64,000 bases of DNA from Chlorogloeopsis sp. ULAP01 (GCF_030381805.1 NZ_JAUDRH010000007.1:383458-447457), one strand, 5' to 3'. Positions 52,522 through 62,369 are shown, counted from the first letter of the stretch. Notes: generated from the sequence alone by a model not told the origin. A program made the numbers and translations.

Positions 52522-52974
52522 TCACACCTCGATGTTAATCCTGTAGATGTATTCAATGTAGGTTTCACTGACTTTCTGTGCGCCTGTGTTCTCAAAAGTT
52601 TTCCGTGCAGCCTCATTCTCTAATGATGTTCCAACCCATATGTGCTCAACCCCATCTTCCTTACAATACTTCTTTAGTTCTGCTATCATTCGTGAACCTA
52701 GCCCTTTGTTTCTGAGTTTTTCATCTACGCTGATGTCGTAAAGGTAGACGTAAAATACATCGTTTTCTATAGCAGGAAAACGAAAGGCGCTTAAATATCC
52801 AACTGGAGATGAGTCAATCAAACAAACAATAAAATAGCAATTTTTATCTGCCAAGGCTCGCATCAAATGCGCATTGCTAGCTATACTACCAACCCGATTC
52901 ACTTCTGGTATCAAAAGTTGGATAGCAGACGATAGTAGTGGATAATCATTTTCTTGGAGTCTTTTAATCTCCAT
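52522..52974 (-). CDS. GNAT acetyltransferase
   Basis: A 150-residue N-acetyltransferase. The acetyl-CoA motif A is ISVDEKLRNKGLGSRMIAEL (R-x-x-G-x-G/A), followed by GVEHIWVGTSLENEAARKTF, the beta-5/alpha-4 segment, and AQKVSETYIEYIY. The acceptor substrate is unknown. It and the next gene (53029-53472) are two GNATs side by side in the same direction, separated by 54 bases, but they are not close copies. Confidence 0.87.
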   Translation of the reverse strand: MEIKRLQENDYPLLSSAIQLLIPEVNRVGSIASNAHLMRALADKNCYFIVCLIDSSPVGYLSAFRFPAIENDVFYVYLYDISVDEKLRNKGLGSRMIAELKKYCKEDGVEHIWVGTSLENEAARKTFENTGAQKVSETYIEYIYRINIEV

Positions 52975-53028
52975 AAAACTCTATAACTATTTTCTACAAA
53001 GTGCTACAAAAACAGGGTTGTATTGCTA

Positions 53029-53472
53029 CTACTGCAACTGCAAAGCGTAATGGTAAAATTCTTTATTCTTAGTGTACCCCCGCGATTCGTAGAGTTGTTG
53101 TGCATTTGTATTAGAAATTTGAGTAGCTAAAATGACTCGAACTGCACCGCTCTCCTTTGCATACTTTTCGACAGCATTCATCAGTAAATTTGCGATTCCT
53201 TTCCTGCGATGCGACTCTTCCACATACAAATCGTTTAATATCCATATCCGTTTCATGGATACCGAAGAAAAGCTAGGATAAAGCTGAGTAAATCCAACTA
53301 TTTCCCCATTATTAGCAACTGCAAACACAACCGAGTCATTATTATTGAAACGCTCTTGTAAAAACTTCTTGGCAGCTTCAACATCTGATGTCTGCTGATA
53401 AAAAACACGATATCGATCAAACAGTATCGACAAACTCTCAAGATGTTGAATACTAGCTAAGAAAACTTCCAT
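53029..53472 (-). CDS. GNAT acetyltransferase
   Basis: A 147-residue N-acetyltransferase. Motif A is LYVEESHRRKGIANLLMNAV, and VRVILATQISNTNAQQLYES with GYTKNKEFYHY completes the fold. IVGFTQLYPSFSSVSMKRIW gives the N-terminal beta strands. It is similar to amino-acid or polyamine-type acetyltransferases; the substrate is unknown. Monocistronic or with the downstream GNAT. Confidence 0.88.
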   Translation of the reverse strand: MEVFLASIQHLESLSILFDRYRVFYQQTSDVEAAKKFLQERFNNNDSVVFAVANNGEIVGFTQLYPSFSSVSMKRIWILNDLYVEESHRRKGIANLLMNAVEKYAKESGAVRVILATQISNTNAQQLYESRGYTKNKEFYHYALQLQ

Positions 53473-53609
53473 TCACTGTCCTCATTAATTCGATATGAAT
53501 TTTCACTTCAAAAATTATAACTGCTAAATTAATGAGGTGATCGCGCAAACGTCTAGTCTGAGTTTCAACAAGCATTTAGCTTTGGAGTGCATACTGTTCG
53601 ATAGCGCCT

Positions 53610-54233
53610 TCACTTTCTGAACAAAAATGATGCGAGTCTGGGTAGTTTATTTTGCCCCTGTTTATGCCACCACTCTCTGAAGTCCTCTAGCATGAAATTA
53701 TGATTTTTTGCTGTGTTAAAAAAATCTGAGATATGATGCACAAATGTTGGAATTTTAATCACTTCTTGATTTCTTTGAAAATTAGCTTGTGTTCCTCGAT
53801 ATTGTCTGAACGGATGGAGTTCACAAATGAAGAAATATCCTCCTTTTACTAATACACGAAATGCTTCTGAAAATATAAATGAGAGGTCTTCGATATGTTC
53901 TAGAACGAGATTACAGGTAATCAAATCAGCAGACTCATTGCTACAAGCCCATGACTTCGTGATATCTCCTGTAACAAATATCACGTTGGATGAGGTGATT
54001 TTCTCTTTTGCCTTTTCGAGCATTGGTGCCGAAAAATCGATTGCATAGACTTTTTCAGCTATTTGTGAAAGTAGAAGTGTATTTTTACCTGTACCACAGC
54101 CAATTTCAACCACTGATTTATACCTTAAACCCATTAAGGTTTCTCTGGTGACTACTTGATCCAGATCGCGCGTCAGGTTTTCATCAGCATCGTATGTAGC
54201 CGACCAACTATCGTATGCAGCTTGAATATTCAT
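53610..54233 (-). CDS. Class I SAM-dependent methyltransferase
   Basis: A 207-residue methyltransferase. Motif I is VVEIGCGTGKNTLLL (about 40-54), with the acidic residue in VYAIDFSAPMLEKAKEK. LITCNLVLEHIEDLSF is motif IV, and GGYFFICELHPF follows. The N-terminus has AAYDSWSATYDADENLTR. It belongs to the type-11/ubiquinone-like group; substrate unknown. No operon partner. It is read toward the GNAT genes. Confidence 0.88.
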   Translation of the reverse strand: MNIQAAYDSWSATYDADENLTRDLDQVVTRETLMGLRYKSVVEIGCGTGKNTLLLSQIAEKVYAIDFSAPMLEKAKEKITSSNVIFVTGDITKSWACSNESADLITCNLVLEHIEDLSFIFSEAFRVLVKGGYFFICELHPFRQYRGTQANFQRNQEVIKIPTFVHHISDFFNTAKNHNFMLEDFREWWHKQGQNKLPRLASFLFRK

Positions 54234-54332
54234 ATTGGCTCGCGATGGATATCGTACCTGCTGATGATAACTTTAGTTTACTTGACTTTTGAATACCTAT
54301 CGACGGGCTAGAAAAAGTCATCACAAAAGCAT

Positions 54333-54956
54333 TTAATACGATACACTAGGCGTCTTGTGAAGGTATGAATCATCCGTCAATTGCTTTAACATGAAATCGG
54401 CGACATCGGCGCGAGAGATTTTGAGTTTTGATGTCTTGTCGGTGCCTGGAAAACCATGCCGATACGTGTCGGTGCGATTCCCATCTATGAAGGCTCCCGG
54501 ACGAACGATTGTCCAGTTCAAGTGGCTTTGCTTGATGTAGTTCTCTTGCTTCACATGATCTGCATATGCTTGACGCAGGAAAACCCCAAACATGATGTAC
54601 TTCCAAAAAAAGTTGAGATTATCCCAACTATCCCCAATCCCAAGAGTCGTTTGGCAGATCAAACGCTGAACGCCAGCTTTCTCCATGGCGTGGATAATAT
54701 GTCGTGTCCCTTGTGATCTGATTGTCCCATTCTTACCTGCTCCGATCGCACATAAGACTGCATCTTGACCTTGTAATGCCTTCTCTACAGATGCAAGATC
54801 CATGACATCACCCTGAACAATCTTCAGGTTTGGGTGTTTGATGTCGAGCTTTGCAGGATCGCGGGTAAATGCCGTGACAGTGTATTCCTGCTCAAGAGCT
54901 TGCTTAACAAGCTGGCGCCCTATGCTGCCTGTTGCTCCAAAAATAAGTAGCTTCAT
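54333..54956 (-). CDS. NAD(P)-binding (atypical SDR, NmrA/BVR-B-like) protein
   Basis: A 207-residue protein. The nucleotide motif is LLIFGATGSIGRQLVKQALEQ. VQGDVMDLASVEKALQGQDAV and VLCAIGAG continue the atypical SDR pattern, and IVRPGAFIDGNRTDTYR lies near the C-terminus. No YxxxK is obvious, as in most NAD(P)H-binding members. It lies head to head with the AraC regulator gene across 414 bases, so it may be its target. Confidence 0.86.
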   Translation of the reverse strand: MKLLIFGATGSIGRQLVKQALEQEYTVTAFTRDPAKLDIKHPNLKIVQGDVMDLASVEKALQGQDAVLCAIGAGKNGTIRSQGTRHIIHAMEKAGVQRLICQTTLGIGDSWDNLNFFWKYIMFGVFLRQAYADHVKQENYIKQSHLNWTIVRPGAFIDGNRTDTYRHGFPGTDKTSKLKISRADVADFMLKQLTDDSYLHKTPSVSY

Positions 54957-55370
54957 ATTCTTTGCTCCCTCTACTTTATAAGCTGCCGAACTCGATAAGT
55001 GATGATATTAGACAACTTCCAAGCCTCAATAAATTCTCTTGTGAGTCTTTTAAGAGCGTGATTCTCGTTTCAAGTAACTTCGCCAACTCTCACTACGCAA
55101 ACTAGAATTAATGTGTAATAAATATCCCATAGTTCCTCACGAACAATCACTATTTCAGCTTAGATAAATTACCTGTCATGGGCTATCTAATTCCTGTGCA
55201 ACTATCAAAATCTTGCTACTAGTTTTCAGTCTGTAAGCTCAGAATTTCTCCCAAAGTAAATACAATTAAATCAAACACCCATGTGATTTGACCCACAATA
55301 AATCAGTGAAAATCTCATGTCTCTAGCCCCTAGCCCCTATTCTCAAATTAGCTAAATTGGGTTTTGCATC
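54957..55370. promoter_or_regulatory. Divergent promoter region
   Basis: 414 bases between the minus-strand NAD(P)-binding gene and the plus-strand AraC regulator. AT-rich, with a common intergenic repeat (CTCTAGCCCCTAGCCCC) at about 55321. I cannot point to a specific operator. No gene is supported. Confidence 0.45.
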
Positions 55371-56243
55371 ATGACAAATCCAGCCACCGATCAGACAGAA
55401 ACAACCTACTTGCCCATCTTGTCTAGCCAGGCTCAGGGCTGGGAAAATATTCTCGTCGAGGAATTTCAACAACCTCCAGGTGAGGCGAGGTGTCATTACA
55501 GCGATGAACATACGATTTATCTGTCTCTTGCTCCCCATCCCATTCGCTTGCTGCAAATTCAAGGGGACAAAACCCACACAGGATTGTACACGAAAGGTGA
55601 TATTTCTGTAACACCTGCAAAGACGCCACTTTTTGCACGTTGGGAAAAAGATGATCACTACTTGCAGATTCGGATTGCGTCTCGTTTTATCCAGAGCGTT
55701 GCCACAGAAGCTCTAGCAATGAATCCAGAGCAGCTGGAATTACTGCCCGAATTTCGGATTCGTGATTCTCAGATCGAGGCGATCGCCATGATGTTTCTGT
55801 GTGAACTGCAACAGGAAAATCTAGGCGGGAGGCTCTACATTGAATCACTGGCAAATGTTCTGGCAGTGCATCTGCTCAGACAATATGTTGCCGCTAAACC
55901 TTATATTCAAACATACGAGGGTGGGTTATCTGAGCGCCAACTACTGCAAGTCTTGGAATATATCAACGAACATCTCAATCAAGACATTAAGCTTGTAGAT
56001 TTAGCTCAGTTACTGAACATTAGCCAATTTCATTTCAGCCATCTGTTTAAGCGATCGCTCGGTACGGCTCCCTACCAATACCTAATCCAGCAACGGATAG
56101 AACGCGCAAAGCAGTTGTTGAAACAAACTAATCTATCAATTATGGACATTGCCTTAGAGTGTGGATTCAACAGCCACAGCCATTTGAGCAAACAGTTTCG
56201 GCAATTTACAGGCATGACACCAAAAGCCTATAGAGCGAATTAA
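55371..56243 (+). CDS. AraC-family transcriptional regulator
   Basis: A 290-residue regulator. The C-terminal 100 residues carry the two-HTH AraC domain: LSERQLLQVLEYINEHLNQDIKLVDLAQ and ISQFHFSHLFKRSLGTAPYQYLIQQRIE, then the second HTH with SIMDIALECGFNSHSHLSKQF and FTGMTPKAYR. The N-terminal half is an effector/dimer domain without clear similarity. It may control the divergent NAD(P)-binding protein or the convergent SDR at 56405. Confidence 0.9.
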   Translation: MTNPATDQTETTYLPILSSQAQGWENILVEEFQQPPGEARCHYSDEHTIYLSLAPHPIRLLQIQGDKTHTGLYTKGDISVTPAKTPLFARWEKDDHYLQIRIASRFIQSVATEALAMNPEQLELLPEFRIRDSQIEAIAMMFLCELQQENLGGRLYIESLANVLAVHLLRQYVAAKPYIQTYEGGLSERQLLQVLEYINEHLNQDIKLVDLAQLLNISQFHFSHLFKRSLGTAPYQYLIQQRIERAKQLLKQTNLSIMDIALECGFNSHSHLSKQFRQFTGMTPKAYRAN

Positions 56244-56404
56244 ACGTCGTGCAGTTGAGCCGATGCAGACAACCTCTCGGCGCTGGCTTCAAAACAATAT
56301 TTAATCAGGTGGCGAATTAATTGAATTTCTCCCAGCAGCATCGGTAAGTTCGTTATACCGATGAGAAGGCGGCTAGTCGCGTGCATGGGGACTGTAGGCT
56401 GCGG

Positions 56405-57151
56405 TTACTTACCCCCACTAATGTCTATAAAAGAAGCTGTTGTGTACGAAGCCTCATCCGAAAGCAACCACAAAATTGCTTTTGCAACTTCAATTGCTTG
56501 CCCACCTCTCTTCATGGGGACAAATTCTTTGACTCGCTCCACACGATTTGGTTCACCACCGCTTGCATGAATATCAGTGTAAATAAAACCCGGACGTACA
56601 GCATTCACACGAATACCCTCATCGGCAACTTCCTTTGCTAACCCAATCGTCATTGTATCAATTGCTCCTTTGGAAGCAGCATAGTCTACATACTCACCAG
56701 GAGAACCGAGACGAGAAGCTGCTGAGGAGACATTAACAATTGCTCCTCCTCTACCACCATGTTTGGTAGACATCCGTTTAATGGCTTCTCTTGCACACAG
56801 AAAACTTCCGATGATATTTGTTGTCAAAATTCGCTGCAAGCGAGCAGCATCCATATTCTCTACTCTTGTTTGCGGCTCCAGAATTCCAGCATTATTGACA
56901 AGTGCAGTCACTTTTCCTAACTGTTGATCCACCTGATTAAATAGATGAATCACATTCGTCTCGGAAGCAACATCAGCAGCTATTGCGATCGCTCTACCTC
57001 CACTGTGCTTAATAGAATCGACAATCTGATTTGCAGCCTCTTGATTGCGAAGATAATTGATGCAAACAGCATAACCTCGCTCGGCAGCAAGACAGGCAGT
57101 AGCAGCACCAATACCACGACTACCGCCTGTAACAATCAGGACTTTTTCCAT
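56405..57151 (-). CDS. Short-chain dehydrogenase/reductase
   Basis: A 248-residue classical SDR. The nucleotide motif is VLIVTGGSRGIGAATACLA. NNAG is in LVNNAGILEPQ. The catalytic Ser is in VNVSSAASRLGSP and Tyr-Lys in YVDYAASKGAID. The C-terminus VRPGFIYTDIHASGGEP and YTTASFIDISGGK is usual. The Tyr is intact here, unlike the cassette SDR at 44729. It is convergent with the AraC gene. Confidence 0.92.
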   Translation of the reverse strand: MEKVLIVTGGSRGIGAATACLAAERGYAVCINYLRNQEAANQIVDSIKHSGGRAIAIAADVASETNVIHLFNQVDQQLGKVTALVNNAGILEPQTRVENMDAARLQRILTTNIIGSFLCAREAIKRMSTKHGGRGGAIVNVSSAASRLGSPGEYVDYAASKGAIDTMTIGLAKEVADEGIRVNAVRPGFIYTDIHASGGEPNRVERVKEFVPMKRGGQAIEVAKAILWLLSDEASYTTASFIDISGGK

Positions 57152-57379
57152 TGCTGTAAAGACTTACAAACTACTTTCATGCATAATACAACGTTTAACT
57201 ACATCTCAAATCTTGATCAGATTGGAAATCTGAGGCGATCGCATTCTTCTCACTAGTGAAGGTTTTCAATTGGGCGATCGCGAAAAAACAATTTTCTTGT
57301 GGCATTCGGAAAACCCTAAAAACAGTGGAGTAATCCCATCTGTTGCCTCTAAAGCAGTTGCAGCAAAATCAAGATAGTA

Positions 57380-57420
57380 AGAAGTCCGAATGTGAAATAA
57401 ATCTAGATTTCCGACTTCTT
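57380..57420 (+). terminator. Imperfect inverted repeat before the FtsH gene
   Basis: AAGAAGTCCGAAT and TTTCCGACTTCTT pair at 11 of 13 positions around a 15-base loop. It ends just before the ATG at 57422, which makes that ATG an unlikely start. It shares the GACTTCTT motif with the hairpin family at 7573. Confidence 0.4.
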
Positions 57421-57454
57421 AATGTTCTCCTCATCCCCACTAGGAATCGGTTCT

Positions 57455-59215
57455 ATGAAGACGGAAACCAGTTCACAATCGGCTTACAATAAATTTATTG
57501 AGCAGGTCAAATCTTCTCAGGTACAATGGGTTGCCATAAAGCCTGATCGCATTGAATACACTCTCAAACCTGAATTTGGCAGCCAGCGCTACTACACTGA
57601 ATTCTCTGGACAAATTGAGGATCTCTCCAGACTTTTGCACAGCTATAATGTAGAATTTGCTACCATCCCTGATAATTCTGCGAACGCCGCAGGCATCATC
57701 GGCTTACTCCTTTCTACCGGGATGCTCGTGGGTATTTTTGCATGGCTTTTAAAATTCACCAATGCAGGTGGTGGTGTAGGCGTTGGCATGGGCATGGGTA
57801 AAAGTAATGCACGGGTTTACAGTCGGGGCAAGACAGGTACGACCTTTGCAGATGTGGCGGGTGCAGATGAAGCCAAGCAAGAACTTCAAGAGGTTGTTGA
57901 CTTTCTGTCCAATGGCGAAAAGTACCGCAAGATTGGGGCGAAAATCCCCAAAGGTGTGCTGTTGGTTGGGCCTCCCGGAACAGGTAAGACTCTGTTGGCA
58001 AAAGCCGTTGCTGGCGAAGCGGGGGTTCCTTTCCTAAGTATGTCTGGATCGGAATTTGTTGAAGTCTTCGTAGGTGTGGGTGCATCGCGGGTACGTGATT
58101 TGTTTAACCAAGCAAAGCGCCAGGCTCCCTGCATTATTTTTATTGATGAACTGGATGCGATCGGCAAAACTCGTGGCAACAATCCTATTGGTGGCAATGA
58201 TGAGCGGGAACAAACTTTGAACCAATTGCTGACGGAAATGGATGGCTTTGATGGTAATAATGGCGTAATTGTAATTGCAGCCACGAACCGTCCTGAAATC
58301 CTTGACCCTGCCCTACTTCGCCCTGGTCGCTTTGACCGCCAGGTTTTGGTTGATCGCCCCGACAAAAGCGGCAGATTAGAAATTCTGCGGGTGCATACGC
58401 GATCAGTGTCCCTTAGTAAAGATGTGGAGCTAGAGGTGATCGCTGCCCAAACTCCCGGTTTCGCTGGTGCAGATTTAGCCAACCTTGTCAATGAAGCGGC
58501 GCTGATGGCAGCCCGCAAAAATCATCAGGTAGTTTTCATGAGTGATTTCCAAGAGGCGATCGAACGGGTGATTGCAGGATTGGAAAGGCGATCGCGGATT
58601 CTCACTCCCCTAGAACGGCAGACAGTAGCGTATCACGAGGTTGGGCATGCTCTTGTTGGCGCACTTATGCCCAGTGGCGCTAAGGTCTCCAAAATTTCGA
58701 TCGTGCCTCGTGGATTGGGAGCATTGGGCTATACCTTGCAAATGCCAGAGGGCGATCGCTTCTTGCTGCTAGAAGATGAATTACGTGGGCAGCTTGCGAC
58801 CTTACTTGGCGGACGAGCGGCAGAGGAAATTGTCTTCGGTAAAGTCTCTACAGGAGCCAGCGACGACATTCAAAAAGCGACGGATCTAGCCGAGCGTGCC
58901 GTCACTCAATATGGCATGAGCAATACCCTTGGGCCAATTGCCTTTGAAAAGAATTCAGCACAATTCCTGCAAGGCAGCAGTTCTCGACGCTCAATTAGTG
59001 CAGAAGTTGCGGCAGAGATTGATCGTCAAGTTAAGCAGAACATCGATAAAGCTCATGATATGGCTTTGAAAATTCTGCAACTCAACCTTGACTTGCTAGA
59101 GTCTACGACCCAAATCTTGTTAGAGAAAGAAGTGCTAGAAGGCGATGAGTTGCAACAAAGTTTAGCCAAAGTGCAAGCACCCGCAGGTTTGCATACCTGG
59201 CTAATGAAAGGTTAA
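57455..59215 (+). CDS. ftsH: ATP-dependent zinc metalloprotease FtsH
   Basis: A 586-residue membrane protease with one visible TM segment (about 85-103, GIIGLLLSTGMLVGIFAWLL) after a short N-terminal domain. AAA domain: Walker A GPPGTGKT with Lys178, Walker B IIFIDELDAIG, and the SRH with IAATNRPEILDPALLRPGRFDRQ. The zinc-binding HEVGH is at 394-398, with the third ligand region in ASDDIQKATDLAERAV. It degrades membrane proteins, in cyanobacteria notably damaged D1. ATG 57455 has AGGA eight bases upstream; ATG 57422 has none and lies against an inverted repeat. Several FtsH paralogues are normal in cyanobacteria, so the specific one is not named. Confidence 0.92.
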   Translation: MKTETSSQSAYNKFIEQVKSSQVQWVAIKPDRIEYTLKPEFGSQRYYTEFSGQIEDLSRLLHSYNVEFATIPDNSANAAGIIGLLLSTGMLVGIFAWLLKFTNAGGGVGVGMGMGKSNARVYSRGKTGTTFADVAGADEAKQELQEVVDFLSNGEKYRKIGAKIPKGVLLVGPPGTGKTLLAKAVAGEAGVPFLSMSGSEFVEVFVGVGASRVRDLFNQAKRQAPCIIFIDELDAIGKTRGNNPIGGNDEREQTLNQLLTEMDGFDGNNGVIVIAATNRPEILDPALLRPGRFDRQVLVDRPDKSGRLEILRVHTRSVSLSKDVELEVIAAQTPGFAGADLANLVNEAALMAARKNHQVVFMSDFQEAIERVIAGLERRSRILTPLERQTVAYHEVGHALVGALMPSGAKVSKISIVPRGLGALGYTLQMPEGDRFLLLEDELRGQLATLLGGRAAEEIVFGKVSTGASDDIQKATDLAERAVTQYGMSNTLGPIAFEKNSAQFLQGSSSRRSISAEVAAEIDRQVKQNIDKAHDMALKILQLNLDLLESTTQILLEKEVLEGDELQQSLAKVQAPAGLHTWLMKG

Positions 59216-59356
59216 TTGAAGCTGGAATAAACTCAACTTTAGATTGGGCAATAGGGTGGGAGACGAATATCCAGCAAGTATATTGCATTGCCCCACCCTG
59301 TGCTTCTGCTCCCAATAGTGAATTGGTATTACAGGCAGTTTGCTAGTATGCTTCGG

Positions 59357-59854
59357 TCAGTCCGATGCACCAAGGTTGTTAGCTCTTGCCAATCGCTCAG
59401 TTAGTTCTTGATCTTCTTGTTTGTAGATCACCTTCTCTTTTTGAATAAAGATGTTTGCTAAAGCATCATAGGCTTCAGCCCACGCCAAGATAACTTCATC
59501 AGTTGCGGCATCTTGCAAAACATCTTTCATAGCTTGCAAAAGCTTTTCACCTATCAGCGGATACTGCTCAGGAAGTATGCGAGTCTCTACATGACGATGG
59601 GCAATTGTCTCTACCGCCACAGCTAACTCATCTAAGCGGTCAATATGGGTAGCATAGGCATAAACAGCCGCAGCTAACTTGTGTGCTTGCCCACAACCGT
59701 CTAGATGCTGCATCCAAGTAGTTTCAAAGCTGCGTTTGTAATCAGGTCGCTCTTCAAATGCAATTTGATACATCCGCCTAGTAATCTCTTCACCTTTTTC
59801 TTTAATAATCGGTGCAGTTGCTTTAACTATTTCAATCGTTTTTTGACTAACCAT
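59357..59854 (-). CDS. Single-domain globin (flavohemoglobin-type heme domain)
   Basis: A 165-residue globin of the flavohemoglobin/Vitreoscilla type. The N-terminus reads IVKATAPIIKEKGEEITRR, then FEERPDYKRSFETTWMQ in the CD region. AVETIAHRHVETRILPEQYP carries the proximal His88, and the E-x-Y/W network follows in LGASD-like end sequence and IGEKLLQAMKDVL. There is no FAD/NAD domain, so it would need a separate reductase. The C-terminus (about 140-165) is longer and charged (YKQEDQELTERLARANNL). It could bind O2 or NO. Confidence 0.88.
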   Translation of the reverse strand: MVSQKTIEIVKATAPIIKEKGEEITRRMYQIAFEERPDYKRSFETTWMQHLDGCGQAHKLAAAVYAYATHIDRLDELAVAVETIAHRHVETRILPEQYPLIGEKLLQAMKDVLQDAATDEVILAWAEAYDALANIFIQKEKVIYKQEDQELTERLARANNLGASD

Positions 59855-60726
59855 TATTAAAAGTTCTCCTCTTACTATCAGAATATTGATTGTATTAACA
59901 GTTTCTACATATAAAATTGCTAAGTGTTCCAGTAATTGAAATGTAGAACTGATAAGTCATGATATAAAATTATTATTGGAATATTAAAAATATACAAAAA
60001 CGTTCAACTGATTTACCTGAATTGACATAAATATATAGAAACTTTCCGCCTATCATTCTGTATTAAGGAAATATACAAACTTTTTCTAAATCTTAATTTA
60101 TGCAGAGATGTGCGAAGAAGTTGATGAAAGTATTTCAAAATTTAATTCGCCTCAAATATTATTCCTATAATCCGGATGAAACTTATATTGGTTGAACAAG
60201 ATGTTGTATTTTTTCAAAAATAAGCTTTATTTAAAAGATATGGGTATAGATGAGGTTGAAGCTTCTTTAACTCATTTGATAGTTAAGAAAAAAATAACTG
60301 CTTCTCAACAAATACCGATTTTTTATACAACACGTGTTTCTAGATCAAGAGTTTTTAAATATCGGTTTGGGACGAGAAATTGAATGCAATACGAGCAAAA
60401 ACTACTCGCTATGTTTCAAGGTTGTCATGGTGGATTTAAGTTGGAAGCGATCGCATTCTTTGCACTTATGCTTAGGGTTTTTAATCGAGCGATTAGACTT
60501 GATGATGAGCGATCGTGCTTGGCATAAATTTCTAGCTCCACCAGGGGAGGCACTCTCGTCAAGGGTCGGTTTGCATCTTCGCCTTGCCGTCATTTTTGAA
60601 CATCATCATGTCGAACTTTGCAGGAGCTAATTTTGGCCAAGACAGCAGTCCGGCACCTTTCTGATTGCCGTTCTTGGCAACGTCTCTTCCCTAGCTTAAA
60701 ATTCAATGGAACTACAAACTCAGTAG
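59855..60726. other. Intergenic region with an esterase fragment
   Basis: About 870 bases. The part at 60505-60690 is listed as a pseudogene. A plus-strand frame from ATG 60201 (YFFKNKLYLKDMGIDEVEAS..) of about 60 codons has no recognisable family or strong ribosome binding site. The first 250 bases are AT-rich and should carry the globin promoter. TAGAAACTTTCCG near 60037 resembles the palindrome core at 42633-42917, but it is a single, weak match. Confidence 0.4.
60505..60690 (-). pseudogene. Fragment of a second carboxylesterase
   Basis: The minus strand reads VAKNGNQKGAGLLSWPKLAPAKF.. MMMFKNDGKAKMQTDP and then a TGA. This corresponds to the FAKNGDPNGAGLPSWPKFDP..PDPWRER part near the C-terminus of the esterase at 48125-50110, with changes and stops. 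The rest of the gene is absent. It is a decayed paralogue. Confidence 0.7.
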
Positions 60727-62256
60727 TTACACATGAAGTTTTGTTGTTGATATTGGTGTTGTCTTAAGCAGATGCTGACCGAGGCGGCGCGCGAGTGCCA
60801 GGATTGTGAAGGTGGGTGAGTACGATGGCCCAGTCGGAAACACCGCCGAACTGGCTACATAGAGATTATCGGTACCGAACACTCGACAATTAGTGTCAAC
60901 GACACCCTCTTCGGGTCGGCTGGCCATACGAGTGGTACCCATTTGGTGGGCTGCATCGGTCATGGTTTCCAAACACGGTGGATCGTTGCCAAAGTCAAAG
61001 GTTCCAAGTCCCAGTTCTGCAAACCTCTGTGTCAACAGTTGCAGCGTCTTTGCCATCGAACGCCGATCCTGATCGGTAAAGCACCAGTTTACCTCCAGCT
61101 TTCTTTGACCTAGTGCGTCGTATTCTGTTCCCAGCTTAACGCGACTGCCCTGATGTGGCACCTGCTCGGTCACAAACTTGACTCGGTAGGTGGTGACCCG
61201 ACCATTACCGTCCCGGCAAGCAGGATAACCCCGTAAGGTTCGCCACAGGCGATCCATTGGCTTTTCGTAGATTGGTTTCAGGTATAAAACATGCTCAAGC
61301 AGTTCTTGCTCTTGCTGAGTTGCGTCGTCCAAGGCAAAACATATGCAGAAACGTGGTTTTGGCGCATATTGAAGTTCATGGGCATACTGTCGAGTTAAGG
61401 AACCTGGCTGTAGTGTTCCGGTATGGTGCTTAGGATGGTCAGTATAAAAGCGACCAACTAAATCGTGCTCATTACCGATTCCATTGGGGAGTTGACGGTT
61501 TGAGGCTAGTAGAAGACGCACAGTTTCAAACGCTCCAGTTGCAAGGATAACTACTTCACCCTCGACTATAAGTTCTCGACCTTCGAGTGAGCGGCAAACA
61601 ACTGTGGTTACACGTTGACAGGAATCGTCGAGTCTTAACTCAGTTGCGGTCGCACCCAGTATCACGTGCAAGTTTTTTGAGCGGCGCATCTCTTCACCAA
61701 ATCGTACCGCCGTGCGCGTGGGTGTCTTCTCCCAATAAAAGCTACTCATCTTCAAACCGCCTGCCGCGAGCTTTGCTCTGAGAGCCGCAATTTCAGGACG
61801 TATGGCTTCTGCCTCTAAATCACCGAAGCCGTAATCTTTTGCCGCCGAACGGTAGTGCTCCAAGAGATCGGCGAAGCTTATTGGCCAGCCACTATTGGCA
61901 ACCCAAAGTCTACCATCAAAATCTGAGGGTTGTAAGTATTTCCACTTACCTGTCCAGACGTTACTTGTGCCACCAAACTGACGCACGCGGCTGACTCCGC
62001 GTAGTTCGGGTGGCAAATATCGATGGTAGTAAGAATCTGGATCTAGTTCGCGATGGCGTTTGCCAACAAAGATCACATCGTTCAATGCCTGAATCGATGG
62101 ATCGAATTGATCGCGCCCACTTTCCACAACTACCACCTCTCGACCATGACGCGCGAGGTAAGTTGCCACCTCGGCACCCGCGATCCCTGAGCCGAGTACA
62201 ACTACCTGCCCCCGCAGTTTCGTTTGCTCACCCAGATCAAGAATATCGGTAATCAT
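60727..62256 (-). CDS. GMC-type FAD oxidoreductase
   Basis: A 509-residue flavoenzyme. The FAD Rossmann motif is VVVLGSGIAGAEVATYL, then VVVESGRDQFD. RQFGGTSNVWTGKWKY follows. The C-terminus has AAHQMGTTRMASRPEEGVVD with the conserved His, and NLYVASSAVFPTGPSYSPT. It is closest to the glucose-methanol-choline group. ATG 62256 has GGAGG with a four-base spacer. A longer frame begins at ATG 62373, overlapping the epimerase stop as ATGA, and would add 39 residues with a hydrophobic stretch (SFLLPLILAVI); this is possible. It forms a unit with the epimerase. Confidence 0.85.
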   Translation of the reverse strand: MITDILDLGEQTKLRGQVVVLGSGIAGAEVATYLARHGREVVVVESGRDQFDPSIQALNDVIFVGKRHRELDPDSYYHRYLPPELRGVSRVRQFGGTSNVWTGKWKYLQPSDFDGRLWVANSGWPISFADLLEHYRSAAKDYGFGDLEAEAIRPEIAALRAKLAAGGLKMSSFYWEKTPTRTAVRFGEEMRRSKNLHVILGATATELRLDDSCQRVTTVVCRSLEGRELIVEGEVVILATGAFETVRLLLASNRQLPNGIGNEHDLVGRFYTDHPKHHTGTLQPGSLTRQYAHELQYAPKPRFCICFALDDATQQEQELLEHVLYLKPIYEKPMDRLWRTLRGYPACRDGNGRVTTYRVKFVTEQVPHQGSRVKLGTEYDALGQRKLEVNWCFTDQDRRSMAKTLQLLTQRFAELGLGTFDFGNDPPCLETMTDAAHQMGTTRMASRPEEGVVDTNCRVFGTDNLYVASSAVFPTGPSYSPTFTILALARRLGQHLLKTTPISTTKLHV

Positions 62257-62369
62257 ATGACCTCCATTTGTTAAGCGATCGCCTAGTTTTGGTAAACTCT
62301 TGATAACGGCTAAAATAAGTGGTAGAAGAAAACTTTGGCAACCTCGCCAATATTTTCCAATTGTCCGCC

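Noticed and set aside
56250..56404. Possible attC-like site on the minus strand after the SDR gene (GTATAAC ... GTTTAAT with CCGATGC arms)
   Set aside because: Only a seven-base stem pairs well, and both end boxes break the RYYYAAC/GTTRRRY rule.
60030..60060. TAGAAACTTTCCG as a seventh copy of the metH-downstream palindromes
   Set aside because: A single half-matching copy in AT-rich DNA is within what chance would give.
60192..60383. 63-codon plus-strand frame between globin and esterase fragment
   Set aside because: No family resemblance, weak ribosome binding site and AT-rich composition; chance is a good explanation.
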